64,000 bases of DNA. It comes from Prunella strophiata (Eukaryota > Chordata > Aves > Passeriformes > Prunellidae). Made by a program: the position numbers and the translations under genes. Numbering within the stretch: the first letter of the stretch is position 1; each line of letters begins with the position of its first letter. The stretch spans positions 18,359,608 through 18,423,607 of the forward strand of contig JAZBQD010000001.1 in NCBI GenBank assembly GCA_036583965.1, in the 5' to 3' direction. Of the stretch, positions 25,301 through 36,874 are shown one piece after another. The notes beneath the pieces are model-generated. The model worked only from the letters and a program-made list of their open reading frames with translations. It ran no database searches and was not told where the DNA came from.

Positions 25301-26132
25301 ATTCTTATGATGTTACATGCAAAGGCTAATGCTCTAGATGTAATATTCCTAAAAATGTAAAATAAATTAATTCCATTGCATAATTATATCTAGAAATGTC
25401 ACTTGGGTTGCTTTCCTTAACAATGGACCTGATGCAAAGCCTGAGTCATACATGCAAATACAAATCCCCATAAGTGACACTCAATAAATGCTGATGGCAG
25501 ATTTGTATCATTATATAATTCCTGAACACCTAAATCCAGCCTTTTCTACAATCCTTATCCAATAAGCAGATGAATTTGTTACAGCATTTCCTTTTCCTGG
25601 TTTTTGGCTCATTTAATTTTCTAATTCCCATTAGCTAGATGCATCTCACATGAAGTACATTTCTGCCAAGATCACAGCAACTCCAATAATACATCTGTAA
25701 AATGATATGCTGAGAATTTGTTTTGTCTGCATGAGAGACTTTGCTACTAAAATGTAGAGGTTTCAAACCTGGTATTAGCAAAGTATCCCAGCTATCATGT
25801 TCTCTTTCATCTTGGGAGGCCAAGAACTTTTCCAGACATCACTCAGTGTTCTCAGGGAGCCTCAAATTCTGGTTCTAACCATACAAGAACCAAAATATAT
25901 CACCATAATATGAACCCATAAACTTTTCTGTGTTGAAAAGGAAGTGAAAAGCAAGTTATGCATGGAGAGTCCAGGAAAAGAAATAAAGCTTTAACAAATA
26001 ATTTCAAGGCTGCACTTCAGCAGATGGCACCAGGGGAAGTCGATGGTGTGGGTTAAGGTTTTGCTCTTTTGTGGTGGGCAGTAATGTGGAAATGCTGCCA
26101 AGCAAACACAGAGAAGCACATCAGCCACCTAC
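22354..26132 (-). other. ADAM12: ADAM12 intron 6
   Basis: 3779 nt with GTAGGT and tttgacag borders. It is AT-rich and free of recognisable transposons, notably 24900-26000. No feature recognised. Confidence 0.9.
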
Positions 26133-26316
26133 CCTGCCAGCTGGAGGATGCTGTGACGTGGCAGTGGCAGCAGTCCCCATGGCAGGGATGTCCAGCTGGT
26201 GGCCACAAGATCCCGGGGCTATTCTCAGATTCTCCGCTCGGTAGATCTTGTGTTCACTGGTAGCACCTTCCAATGGCTCCAGAATGTAGCTGTTGTTTTC
26301 AAACACAATAATTCCC
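26133..26316 (-). CDS. ADAM12: ADAM12 exon 6: end of prodomain with cysteine-switch region
   Basis: 184 nt, beginning with one base that completes Arg and ending on a codon boundary. It starts GIIVFENNSYILEPLEGAT, the conserved ADAM prodomain strand (L/I-I-x-F-E-N-x-S-Y-x-L-E-P), with an NNS glycosylation sequon. GSCG follows at the position of the ADAM12 latency cysteine (cysteine switch), which in this family chelates the active-site zinc. The C-terminal 20 or so residues (Ala, Thr, Pro rich, ending HPPAGR) look poorly conserved compared with human, as expected for the prodomain linker. The last Arg is the first residue of a furin-type motif completed by exon 7. Acceptor tgtgtcccag; donor CAGG|GTAGGT. 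A CpG-rich patch lies 120-330 nt upstream in the intron. Confidence 0.92.
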
Positions 26317-26432
26317 CTGGGACACAGGAGAGCAGAGTGAGACACAGGGTTTTCAGGAACTTGTCTACACCAGAGTTACACCAAGTTTAATAATGATGGA
26401 GTATGAGAAAGCAAAACACTGATTTACAATGT

Positions 26433-26645
26433 CACGGGCGAGCGGAGCAGGAAACATCAAAGCTGTACATTTGTCATTGCAGCACATGCTATACTTTAAA
26501 AGAACCAATGGCTCACAGAAATTTGTCTCTTCTGAAGTGCTGCACTGCAGAACAAAATGATATTTGTGCTTTATTTGTTTTCCATTCTCCCAGTGATGCA
26601 TTGCCGACGCCGACAGAGCCGCGGCAAATGGGAGCGAACCGAAGC
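26433..26645. promoter_or_regulatory. Small CpG-rich patch upstream of ADAM12 exon 6
   Basis: CpG is rare elsewhere in the window, but CACGGGCGAGCGGAGC (26433 onward) and GCCGACGCCGACAGAGCCGC then GGCAAATGGGAGCGAACCGA (26602-26641) hold about ten CpGs in two short bursts, including a CCGCGG. It lies 120-330 nt upstream of the exon 6 acceptor. It could be a methylation-protected regulatory element; no motif is recognised. Confidence 0.25.
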
Positions 26646-27009
26646 CTGGAGAGAGACTTTGGGAAGGAAGGTACAGAGGGAAAACATTCATTCCAGTCTG
26701 CTCTTCCATCACAGCTGCTAAACCAAACCCTGCCAGATCAAAGAGGCCTCGTGGTGTCAGGATGGATTATTAAATAATATTAAAGCTCAGACACAGGAAG
26801 AGTTGGTTCCTGCTTCGCTCATTTTACTGCCCAAAAGAATAATTTTGACAGCAATAGCAGCTGCTCCCTGAGGAACTCACAGACTTTGCAGTGAAAGCTC
26901 TCTTGCTGAACTCTTTAAGCTACAGCCTGTAAGAGGAAAGAAGGAGGGTCCTTGTGCTGGGTCCTGCCCAGATGCCACAGCAAAACAAGGGTGACAAAAG
27001 GCTGAATAT

Positions 27010-27145
27010 ATGACAGGCTGGGAGAGCTGGGGGTGTCCAGCCTGGAGAGGAGAAGGCTCCAGGGGGACCTCAGAGCCCCCTCCAGTGCCTAAAGGGGCTC
27101 CAGCAGAGCTGGAGAGGGACTGGGGACAAGGAATGGAGCAAATTT
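27010..27145 (+). mobile_element. CR1 LINE internal 3' fragment
   Basis: GTGTCCAGCCTGGAGAGGAG, AAGGCTCCAGGGGGACCTCA and TGCCTAAAGGGGCTCCAGCA match the part of CR1 just upstream of its 3' end, in sense orientation; the terminal octamer repeats are absent. Confidence 0.75.
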
Positions 27146-28359
27146 ATTTTCTTAATGTGTCTTTTTGGAGTTTTAGAAGTGTCTGCCCTTTTTATTTCTG
27201 TCTGTTCTGTGACAAAGGTAAGATATTACAACCACTGTGAGACCAGTGTCACTGTATAATTTTCCAGAAAGTTGAAAAAAGAAGGATAAAATAGGAGAAA
27301 GAGGACACAAAAGCAGGTTAATGATACTATGAAGGCTGATTTAAAAATAAAATTATAATTATTAGGGAAAAGCTACCTTAGTTACCCTATTATTAGGAAG
27401 ATATGATGAAGAAACTCAAAGTCTTTGGTCTGCTAACAAATTAACTGAAGTATTAATTCCAAGCTGGCTGCACAATTTTGCTTCAGAGCACCATTAACAC
27501 CAGTTCAGCCAAGCCAACAGAGATTGTACTGGTGGCTGGAACAGCTAAAAGCCCAAGAGAAAAAGCAGCCTGGAAAGCCAGGGTGTCAAATCTGTCCAAC
27601 AGCAGTCCCAGGAGCCCTTTTTACTGCCCTGAACCAAGGCTCAGGCTCTGATAATTCACCTGCAGCTTCCTCAGTCCCCTTGGCAGAGCAGGTGAGACAC
27701 GTTCACCCATCAGCCAGCAGCTGGGAGTGATGGATCAGGGCTGGAAAAGCTGGGCTGATTTATCCCAGCAGCTCTTCCAGCTCCAGGATCCCACCAACCC
27801 TCCTGACATATGAGACACCTCGGGCAGGTCACCCCCTGATGTGAGTAACCTCACACCTCACAGCTCTAAATTATTGTCAGAGCTGCCTCACTCCTTGGAG
27901 GATTTAGGAAATGAGGACAATATATTTGCTTCAGTCCAAAAGCCAGCAGCCCTGTAATCAGCACAATCAAATAAGGATTGTTGTCTTGGCCTTGTGCAAT
28001 TAATCATTTAATTTTGGAGGCAGGAGTCCATTAGTCACTGTGTGAAATGGGCCAGCCTGACCAGCTCCCTGTGTTGACAACTCAGAAACAACAGAAAAGC
28101 AGGCAGGGGTTTATTTTTAATGCTAAATTTGCCTTTCTTAGAATATTCACTTTCAAAATTAGAAGCTTGAACAATTTTCTTTCATTACTTACACTAAAAA
28201 GGGAGAGACTTAGTTGTATACTGAGTAAAGTTCTCTCAATTTTAATTTTTAAAAAAAATATTTTAAAGTGAGGATCTTGTTTTCAGAAGTTCATGTCCAA
28301 AATGTGCCACATCAATGCCACATTTCCAATGTATCCTTCATTGTACCCCACCTCTAAAA

Positions 28360-28424
28360 AACCATTTCTTTAAAATGAACTAAATAACCATTTCTTTAAA
28401 ATGAACTAAATAACCATTTCTTTA
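28360..28424 (+). repeat. 26-bp tandem repeat, 2.5 copies
   Basis: AACCATTTCTTTAAAATGAA plus CTAAAT is repeated exactly twice, followed by a half copy. Confidence 0.97.
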
Positions 28425-31401
28425 CCCCTCATTTCCTTTAGCTGCTGAGAGTATGGACAAATTATCAGATCCCAGAATTATTAATTTGGGTTTTTCTGAG
28501 CATACCAGCCTGATTCCCATCCCAAGGGACAGCATGGGCCTTTAAGGACAGTTTCACTTTGCCTATGGAGCAATCCCAGGAGAAGGAAAATCTGCAGATT
28601 TGGCAGAAAGAAAACCAGACTTTTCATTTAAAGCACACTTATCCCTTGAGTGCTGCCTACAGGATATCAGCACTTGGCTTGTGACCATCTGTAATAAGAT
28701 AATGAATATCAAATATGAATTTTCTTGGCCAGCTCTCTGGTTTTGACTAATTTTCTTTTCCTACAATTGCATTTTTTCCTCCATCATGCAGTGCCAAGCA
28801 CAGCACCTTAAAAATGTAACGAGTCAAGAGTTATGGTTCCTTTCTTTTTTATTTTTTGTGTGTGTGAACAATACCCACCAGTCATTCAGGACTGAGAATT
28901 TGAGGCAAATAAAATAAATCCATAGCTACTGGTTCCTTCCACTCTCCTCAGGTGTTTCCAGGAAGCCTCTGTTACTCCTCCAGCATTTCTGTCTCCCTCT
29001 TCAGCAGGGCTCTCCCACACTCCTCAGTCAGCCCATGTTCCCAGAAACTTTTCTATTTTTTCAGGAGCCATTAATTTAAAACAATGTAGTGATTTCCAGT
29101 GTGGCAAATAAAATATTCATGTGGCAAATGGCATATTAAAGTACAGATCCCAAATCAAAAATTATGCACAGAACCCCAAAGAGATTTCAGCAATCTGTGG
29201 GATTTCTATCAGACTACCAGGCTACCAGAATTCCCAGGATTATGAATGTTTGAAGGGGAAAAAAGCAATATGAAGTATTCAAATTTCAGTGTCAGGTGTC
29301 TAATTCTGTGTATTCCTCTGTTCCAAACCTACAGATGCTGGGGAGTCAGAAAGATTTGCAAATGAGGCAGGCAGGAAAGCCAAGAGACAACCCCAACCCT
29401 ACCTGAAATTCTCCCTCTGTCTCCTCCATCACTGGTAGCAGAGAGGGAGGGAAAATATCCATCCCCAGGGCACGTGCAGACATCAGCTCCCAGGCTCCAG
29501 GCCAACTGGAAGCAGCTCCAGTGTGGTCCTGAGCCTGGGTAAATTTGACTCCAGCTCTGCACAGGGTTTGGTCCCTGCTCTGGTCGGGGGTCAGCACCAG
29601 ACCCAGCACCTCCACCTCCCTGCTGAGCCACCCTGGACATGGAAAACTCACAGGGTTCTGCCTCCTGCCCTCCCTTCTGAGCCACCTGGGAATGCCTGTG
29701 TGAGATGGGAGAGCTCTCCCCATCTCAAACAGAAATTAAAACATCTCAAACAGAAATTAGAACTCACATAATTCCACAGTGCCAGGAATCTCTCAATCAG
29801 GGAAAGGCAATTTAATGGAATAATTCCACTTCTTAAACTGTCGATAAAATCAAATATGAATTTTTTTTTTTCCTCTTAAAAAGGAAAACCAAAACAAAAC
29901 CTAAAGTGAGGCCAGTCGTATTTCATAAATCAACAGGCTTTAGGAAATCTCAAAATATAAATGGGATTTTTCTTTTCCAACTTGTCAGCAGAAGCAAAGG
30001 TCCTGCCAACATAAACCATCAACACATACTTGTCTGAGAAATTGTGATGCTGAAGCAAAACTTGGCTGGGACAGCACTATATGAAACTATTATATATTAT
30101 TCTGCTGCACTATACAGGGGAAATTAAGTAAATTGATAAACCTGAGATCCTCTGAGTGCAATTAAAACATTTGGTTTTCATGAAGCTCAAAGCTATACTA
30201 GTTTTCAAACAATAGTAATAAAAAGCTCTATTTCCACTGGCAGAAGAATGTAGATGTCCTGAATTGGTGAGAAATTAATTAGAGGGCAATCATGCTCACA
30301 CAGAAAATATTCACTTAAAGTCTGTGCCTGCTCACAGACACTGCAGTGCTCCTGAAAACCTCCATGCCCTTCATTCCACAATAATGTCACAGCTTCACAA
30401 GGACAGGGGCTGATCCCACAGCTCTTTCACAGATTTCAAGGAGTTTTGGGTGAAAAGGTTTCCAGAATTGGAGCCTTGTGACCCTGGAGTGCAGGGCTGC
30501 TCAACAGGCACCATCTCAGGGGTGATCTGTGCACTCAGAGGGCATTCTTATTTATTTTTATTGTGCATTCTACATTCCCAGGGCCCTGTGTCACAAATTC
30601 CCAGGCAAGCAAGCAGGCAAACAAACAAAAGGAGAAGAAAAATGAAGTGGTGAATGAGGACTTCACTTTTAGGCTGTTTTAATAAGTTGCAGATGGATGC
30701 TATGGGGAATAAATGAGCAGGATGACCTATTGACTGTTCTTCTAATAGAGCTGATATTTAGATATTTTTCAAATGGTTTGGTCATTTTTTAGCTTTAAGG
30801 GACTGGGAAATACTGAGAACAGGAGCCTGGAGGCAGATGTGGTCCTGCCTCTGTCCCTGGTCACCTCTTTTTACAACAACTCCTCACCTCTAAAATAGAG
30901 GAAATTTTAGTATCCACAGAAAAAAAAAAAATTATCTATTGATGAAGAGCACAATAGGGAAGATAAACAATCTCATTATCCTACTACACTGCACAGCAGG
31001 ATTCTATTAAAATAACAAATCTGACCCAAATCAGCCAAGGGCAGCCTCTCAAAGGGGTGGAAGCAGTAGCAGCACTGGTTTTACATCTCACAGGAGTGGT
31101 GGAGGTGTTCTCACACAGACACATCATCACTCACAGAGCTTCTGCTCCAGCCAGTGCCTTTCAGGAACCTGAAAATATATTCTCTAAAATGGAATTATGG
31201 CCAGAGCCTCCTGCAGCTCACACTTCATCCTTTCTCAGTGCAGGACAGATCTGTCCAGAGTGGATGCAGATCGAGCTGCAACTTTGATTCCTGGAATTCC
31301 AGCAAGGAGTTACTTGGATGGGGAGAGAAAAATGTGATTTCATGTGCAGAATTTGGGCTGCAAGGAACAGTAATTGTGTTGTCAGAGAAAGTGTCACATG
31401 T

Positions 31402-31596
31402 AGGGAAGAGGAAGAGAAGGGAAATGGGAAAGGAAAGGGAAAGGAAAGGAAGGAAAGGAAGGAAAGGAAAGAAAGGAAAAGGAACGGAAGAAGGAAAGAA
31501 AGGAAATGGAAAGGAAAAGGAAAGGAAAGGAAGGAAGGAAGGAAAGGAAAACGGAAAGGAAAGGAAAGGAAAGGAAAGGAAAGGAAAGGAGAGGAG
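31402..31596 (+). repeat. 195-bp polypurine tract (GGAAA-type)
   Basis: Almost uninterrupted purines on the plus strand, mainly GGAAA and GGAAGGAAA, with only a few pyrimidines. In the ADAM12 transcript it is a long C/U tract deep in intron 5. Such mirror-like purine tracts can form triplex DNA. Confidence 0.95.
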
Positions 31597-33649
31597 CATG
31601 GGTACCAATTTAGTGAGCACATTTTATGCACCCTGCAGCAAACAGAAAGGGCAAGAAGATTCCAACTTGCACATGCCACTAAATGCAGAAGCAGAGTGGG
31701 TGGAGAAGGAGCTCAAACCCTTGGGTAGGGATCATCCCTCATCCCTGTCCTGGCAGTGATCCCTGTGCACCTGGGGACCCCGTGGTCATGATGCTCATCT
31801 CAGATCACAGAGGTGACCCTGAGCTGCTCCCCTGGAACAGGCAGCCTACAGAAGCCATAAAACCCCAGAAAGTGAATGGTTTTTAATGTTGAGCTCAAAA
31901 TCCTCCAGGAGTTTCCTGGTCAGATAAATTACAAACCATGCAGGATGTTTACATGAACTAAAAGCTCTTCAGAAAGTATGGAGGAAAAGCTCACATCCAA
32001 ACCAGTGCTTTTCTCAACAAGGATTTTCTCCTAACTTAACTTTTGGATGAAATCTTCTGTGGGGAAATGCTGCTTGAGGAGTCGTGAGGAATTTGCATTT
32101 CTTTTTCTCACTGGTTTCCTACTTCCATTCCTTTTTTCAGTAGTTGATGTCTGGAGTGTCACATTTAAATCCCCTCTTCAGCTGACTGTGTCTGGGCTGC
32201 AGTGAGTTCAGCCAGACCATTTGAACAATGGTATTGGCAGCCTTGGGCACTATAACTCTGCAATCCCAGTAAAAATGAGCATCAGTTCCACTCTGGGCCT
32301 TCTCCCCATCCCTGCACTGTGGGCACTGCACCTTTCAGCTGCTGGTGAGGCTGGACAAAGACTGAACACTTTCTGTCTGTGTCACTGGCTTAATTACCTA
32401 ACAATTGGGTAAAACATCTGAGGATATTCAAGTGCATTTTGGGGTTTGAGAAGGAAAAGGCTACCTGGGAGATTTCTATCCTTAGGCTCCTGAGGAATTT
32501 TTGGGAGCACCTCTCAAGCTCCCCCCATCTGAGAGGTCACTGCAGAGGCTTTTGTAGCTGCACATTGCCATGCCAGAGTCCTCTGCCAGCCCCTGGCCCA
32601 GGGAGGGTTGTGCCCTTCTCCAGGCTGCAGCTCTGGGTGTATCCAGCACTCACAGGGAAAGTAATCAGGGAAAAATCATTCAAGTCTAAACAAATTTATC
32701 ACAGAAGATGTGAGAGGCGGCCACAGGCCAAAATTATTTGCTAAAAACTTGAAGAGCCTCCAAGCTGGATAAACAGAAGGGTATTTCTGAGGACAGGAAG
32801 GAAATGGCTCAGCTCTGTTGTACCTTCACCTTCCCACAAGCTCTGACAGTCTGATTGGCTTTCTGATGCAGATGGACACCCAGAAATCCTGATTAGCCAT
32901 TGTTCCCTTTTCGTGCACTCAGCATTTCCTGAGCCCTCTCTGCCATCCAGCTCCTCCTTCTCAGAGGAGCCAGCAGGATGCAGATTAAGGCATGATTATA
33001 TTCTCCTCTAACCTGCATTTTAGGCAGCTCTCAGTGTCAGTCCCTCTATTTCTGCCATTGTGTGAGGTGAGGCAGCTCGAATGTCATGTGAGTGAGGATG
33101 GAACAGAGCTGAAAAATGTGAGTGTGTTTGAGAGAGCTGAGCCTCCTCCTCTCTGCTCTTCATCTCTCACCCCTCTGCCTGCCTGAGAAACTTAAGCCAG
33201 ACTAACCTTGCTTTTCAGATCTCACACAATTCTTGCTCATCACAGAACAATCACATCATGTGCAGGAGCTAAAACCACATCCCAACTGCTCAGCCACGTG
33301 GGGGGAAGACCTTGATGGCTGGGGGAGGTCAGAGCTCCCCCAGCTCAGCAGCTCCTCTCTGGCCTTGGCCAACAGCAGCAACTCAGGGGTGAGAGATAAG
33401 AACAGAACAGAGATAAGAACTGGGAGCAGCAGTGTCAGGGACATCTCAGGGTGTGACAGCCCTGCAGAGGCTCCCTGAGCTCCCCTTCCCAAATTGTCAC
33501 ATCCTTTTGGAATCCATTGATACTGTCAGTGATCCTCTGACACCCACCTGTGACAGCTCCAGTGCTTTGTTATGTGAATAAAAAAGTGCTTTCCTTTGCT
33601 CTAAAGTTTCAGCTGATGTCTCCTAATTGTGAGGTTATGAAGGATATTC

Positions 33650-34010
33650 AGCAATTGTCCCCTCTCCAGTGTGACATTCAACCTTGTTTCATCATGCTCC
33701 TTTTCTCCGTCATCACCTTTCACAAGTGACAAATCCTAGTCTATTTTCTCTCCTTGGATAAAAGCTGCTCCACACCTTTGATCATAAGTTTTGCCCTTCT
33801 CTGTACCTTTTCTGGATATAATGCTTCTTCCTTTTCTGAGATGGAGCAGGGGAGGGGAAAACAAGAACTGCATGCAGAACTCGAGATGTGAGCGCTCTGT
33901 GGATTTATAAAGTGGTAATGAGGGTTCTTGTTTTATCCTCTATTTCTGTCTCAGTAATTCCTATGATCCCTTTTGCTTCTTTGACTGCTGCTGAGCACTC
34001 AGGCTTCAGA
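33650..34010 (-). mobile_element. Ancient CR1/L3-like LINE remnant
   Basis: Divergent match in reverse to CR1: CCTTTTCTGGATATAATGCT, CTGCATGCAGAACTCGAGAT, GTGGATTTATAAAGTGG and TTTGCTTCTTTGACTGCTGC. Limits approximate. Confidence 0.5.
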
Positions 34011-34241
34011 GCACACTGAAATGTGGAACCTATTCTTTATGAGTAGTTTCATGTCTTTTAATGAACTCTGCTGGTCTGGGGGAAACTGCACAGCCCCTAC
34101 CCATCCCCAGCTGGAACAATGCCCACGGTGCCTGTCTGGTGGGAGGGGGGAGATATTGGTTCTCCAGGATTTCAGAGGGCTGACAGCATGCACTTCCTTT
34201 CATCAGATGTTTTTCAGGCACTTGAACCCCAGCTCCATGCA

Positions 34242-34355
34242 GCAGCTGTGTGAGGTAGGTAAGAATCTTTAAATGGATTTCACAGATGGAGAAACTGAGA
34301 CAGAGAGATTTGTCTGATTCACTTAGAAACTGTCACAAAGCCAGGAACAGACCCT
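34242..34355 (+). mobile_element. MIR SINE
   Basis: CAGCTGTGTGAGGTAGGTAA then GGATTTCACAGATGGAGAAA, CTGAGACAGAGAGATTTGTC and CACAAAGCCAGGAACAGACC follow the MIR core to 3' end closely. MIR predates the bird-mammal split. Confidence 0.8.
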
Positions 34356-34659
34356 GAAAACGAGACCTGGCCTCCCTTCCAACAGCTGCTGCAAGGGAAA
34401 GGGCTGCTCCAGGGACTGTCCCCACCTGGGGCTCCATGGCCACACAGAGCCTTGTCTCTGCTCCAGCAGCTAGGAGTCTTTATCACGATGTGGAAAAACA
34501 AGAGTCCCTGCTCCAGCAAGCTGGTGGCAAGTAATTATCTTGTCCTGTCCTGTCCCATCCTGTCAAATCCTAGCCAGATCTATTCTTTCAAGCCAGCAAA
34601 GCTGCCAGCAAAGTAAGCCATGCAGTTCTTCTGGACTGTCCTTTTTTTGCAGCAGCCTG

Positions 34660-34752
34660 CTCTAGTGGAAGGTGTCCCTGCCCATGGCAGGGGTAGAACT
34701 GGATGAGCTTTCAGGTCCCTTCCTACCCAAACCATTCTGTGTTTCTGTGATC
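34660..34752 (+). mobile_element. CR1 LINE 3' end
   Basis: GGAAGGTGTCCCTGCCCATG, then CAGGTCCCTTCCTACCCAAA and CCATTCTGTGTTTCTGTGA: sense-orientation CR1 terminus with the doubled octamer. Confidence 0.85.
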
Positions 34753-36356
34753 AAGCACAGGCAATGTCTGGGAGTTATTCTGTCTGGGAGTTGTTGCTGT
34801 TGGTTGTTGGGCTGTGAAACAGGTTTGGTGGAGTGAATCAACAGGCACAGAACTCTTATCACAATCTGTTCCCACCCATGGACACTCTGTTTACCAATCT
34901 CAGCAGTGAAACAGGCACAGAAACTGAGATTTCTCCTCATCTGATCTCCTACTAGAACAAAACATGCACTGCAGAGGGAATTTCTGCAGGTTTGTACTGA
35001 AAAAGGTGCTGCTCTGCTTCCCTGCAGAGAAGGAGCCTAATCCTGTCAGCTTGCACTTTGGGGACTTGTCTGCAACAGTGTCAGGAAAATGTCCCTGCCA
35101 GCATCTGCTGCCTTGACATGTCTGAACCACCTAAAACTGGGAAACAACTCTGGGAGCTCCACAATTGTAAAGAGAAGAAAGAAAAGACTTCTAATGTGCA
35201 GAAGGGCATTTTCTCTTGAGAGTGATTAATTTCCAGGTAGCTCTGGAACAAGGACATCAGTGCAGACCCTATTCCACGAGGTACAAATTTTCCCTGTGGA
35301 GCTTGCAGCATTGTGATCCTTTAACTAAAACACTGAGAGCTCTGCACTGGATTTTTACAAACAGTTTTAAATTCTGGATGTGTTTTAGAGTGAGAATGAC
35401 AGACAAATGCTGACTGTTCATGCAAGGGGTTTATTAAACTTTTGGAATATGCTGGATCCATAGTGAAGCACCCTCTCTGTGTGGGAATGAGCCAAAGGAA
35501 TCCCATCCACTACAGCAAATGGGTCATTCCCAGAGGGAGAGAGGTGCTGGGATCAAACTCTGCTCTCTCTGCTGCTGTCTGTCCCAGAGCTCCCTTACAG
35601 AAACCTTGAAAATGCCACTATTGCACAAAATGCAAAATCAAGGGGAAAAGATTCCAGCTACTCCTGCTGTCTGTAGATAAATTAAACCCAGAAAAGGCTG
35701 AGACTGCTGGAAATCTGACAGGAAAACTGGGTTTTCCAGGGAGAACCTAGAGCCAATTTACAGTTAATTACTGTGATTTGGAACAGCTCTGTGAGTAAAT
35801 ACCACTCTCTGATTGTCCAAGTAAGAAAGATAATTGTTTCCTGAACTGTGTCTGTTGTGTACGTGAAATTTTGTCAGCCCATTCCTTTGTCAGACTCGGA
35901 GGGGTTTGATTTTCAGTGATAGGAATCTGCCACTCTGCTGTTAACAAGCAGCTGAAATCCAAAAAGCTGAGCACCCTACCTGCCATAAACACAATTACTG
36001 AGCTCCACAGCCATGAATATTCTTTGAATCATAGAATCTTTGATTCCCTGATTTCTAAATCCACCTTTCCTAATGATGGGGCTGCTGGACAATGAGTGAC
36101 TCCACAGCTGGCAAAGCAGTGCTGACAGCACTGGTGGAACGGTTTTGGGGAGAAAGAGGCCTGGAAAGCCACTGGGCACTGCCAGTGATGAAAATGTGCC
36201 AAGGAATGGGCACAGAGAGGGATGGGCAGCAGGAGAGGAGGGATGGCTCTTGGAAAAACACAACAAATTTTGTTATCTATTCTTTGGTTTTTTCTCCTCA
36301 GAGCAACGAGAGGGAAAATGAATTGTAGGGATTCATCTAACATTTCAAAAAGAGAT

Positions 36357-36735
36357 GGAATCATGGAATTATTTCTGTTGGAGAAAGCTCTCTAAGATGA
36401 CTGAGTCCAACCATCCCCCAGCACTGCCAAGGCCACCACTGCCCCATGTCCCCAAGTGCCACATCCACATGGATTTTAAATCCCTCCAGGGATGGAGACT
36501 CCACCACTGCCCTGGGCAGCTGTGCCAGGCCTGGAAAGGCTTTTCCATGAAGAGATTTTTGCTAGTAGCCAACCTGAGCCTGCCCTGGCCCAGCCTGAGG
36601 CTGTTCCCTCTGCTGTCCCTGTTCCCTGGGAGCAGAGCCCGAGGGTGCAGAGCAGAGCCACAAGGTCCCCCTGAGCCTCCTTTCCTCCAGGCTGAGCCCC
36701 TTCCCAGCTCCCCCAGCCCCTTCCCCAATATTGAT
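36357..36735 (-). mobile_element. CR1 LINE 3' fragment close to the exon 5 donor
   Basis: GGAATCATGGAATTATTTCT, GAGTCCAACCATCCCCCAGC, CACATCCACATGGATTTTAA and CCCTCCAGGGATGGAGACTC, then a GC-rich CR1 interior. It ends about 60 nt from the 5' splice site of ADAM12 exon 5. Confidence 0.85.
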
Positions 36736-36797
36736 TCATGCAGCAGAAGCCAAACCAAGCCCTCAGGAGCTCAAACACTGCTGGAATCTGGGCTCAC

Positions 36798-36874
36798 CTG
36801 AGTCCTGAGCAGGTGCTGAGGCTGACAGAGGAGCCAGGGAACCCCTGGACCTGGCCATGGTAGAAGCAGTGACC
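36798..36874 (-). CDS. ADAM12: ADAM12 exon 5: prodomain segment
   Basis: 77 nt, starting on a codon boundary and ending with two bases of an Arg codon. It encodes GHCFYHGQVQGFPGSSVSLS followed by TCSGLR. GHC-YHG and SLSTCSGLRG are conserved prodomain motifs in ADAM12 and related ADAMs. The acceptor is tcttcctgcacag and the donor is CTCAG|GTGAGC. The phase fits both neighbours (ACG|GGT before; AG|G making Arg after). No other AG lies close upstream, so an acceptor-side length variant is unlikely. A CR1 copy lies about 60 nt past the donor. Confidence 0.93.

Larger units (their letters stand above)
26317..36797 (-). other. ADAM12: ADAM12 intron 5
   Basis: 10481 nt with GTGAGC and gtcccag borders. 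It contains a CpG-rich patch (26433-26645), CR1 pieces (27010-27145, about 33650-34010, 34660-34752, 36357-36735), a 26-bp tandem repeat (28360-28424), the polypurine tract (31402-31596) and a MIR (34242-34355). The rest shows nothing I can name. Confidence 0.9.

Noticed and set aside
26403..26777. 124-residue plus-strand and 115-residue minus-strand open frames upstream of exon 6
   Set aside because: Overlapping frames on both strands, no splice or family support; the CpG patch is kept as a separate note.
31154..31759. Lys/Glu/Arg/Gly-rich open frames (plus) and Phe/Ser/Leu/Pro-rich ones (minus)
   Set aside because: Direct translation of the GGAAA polypurine tract.
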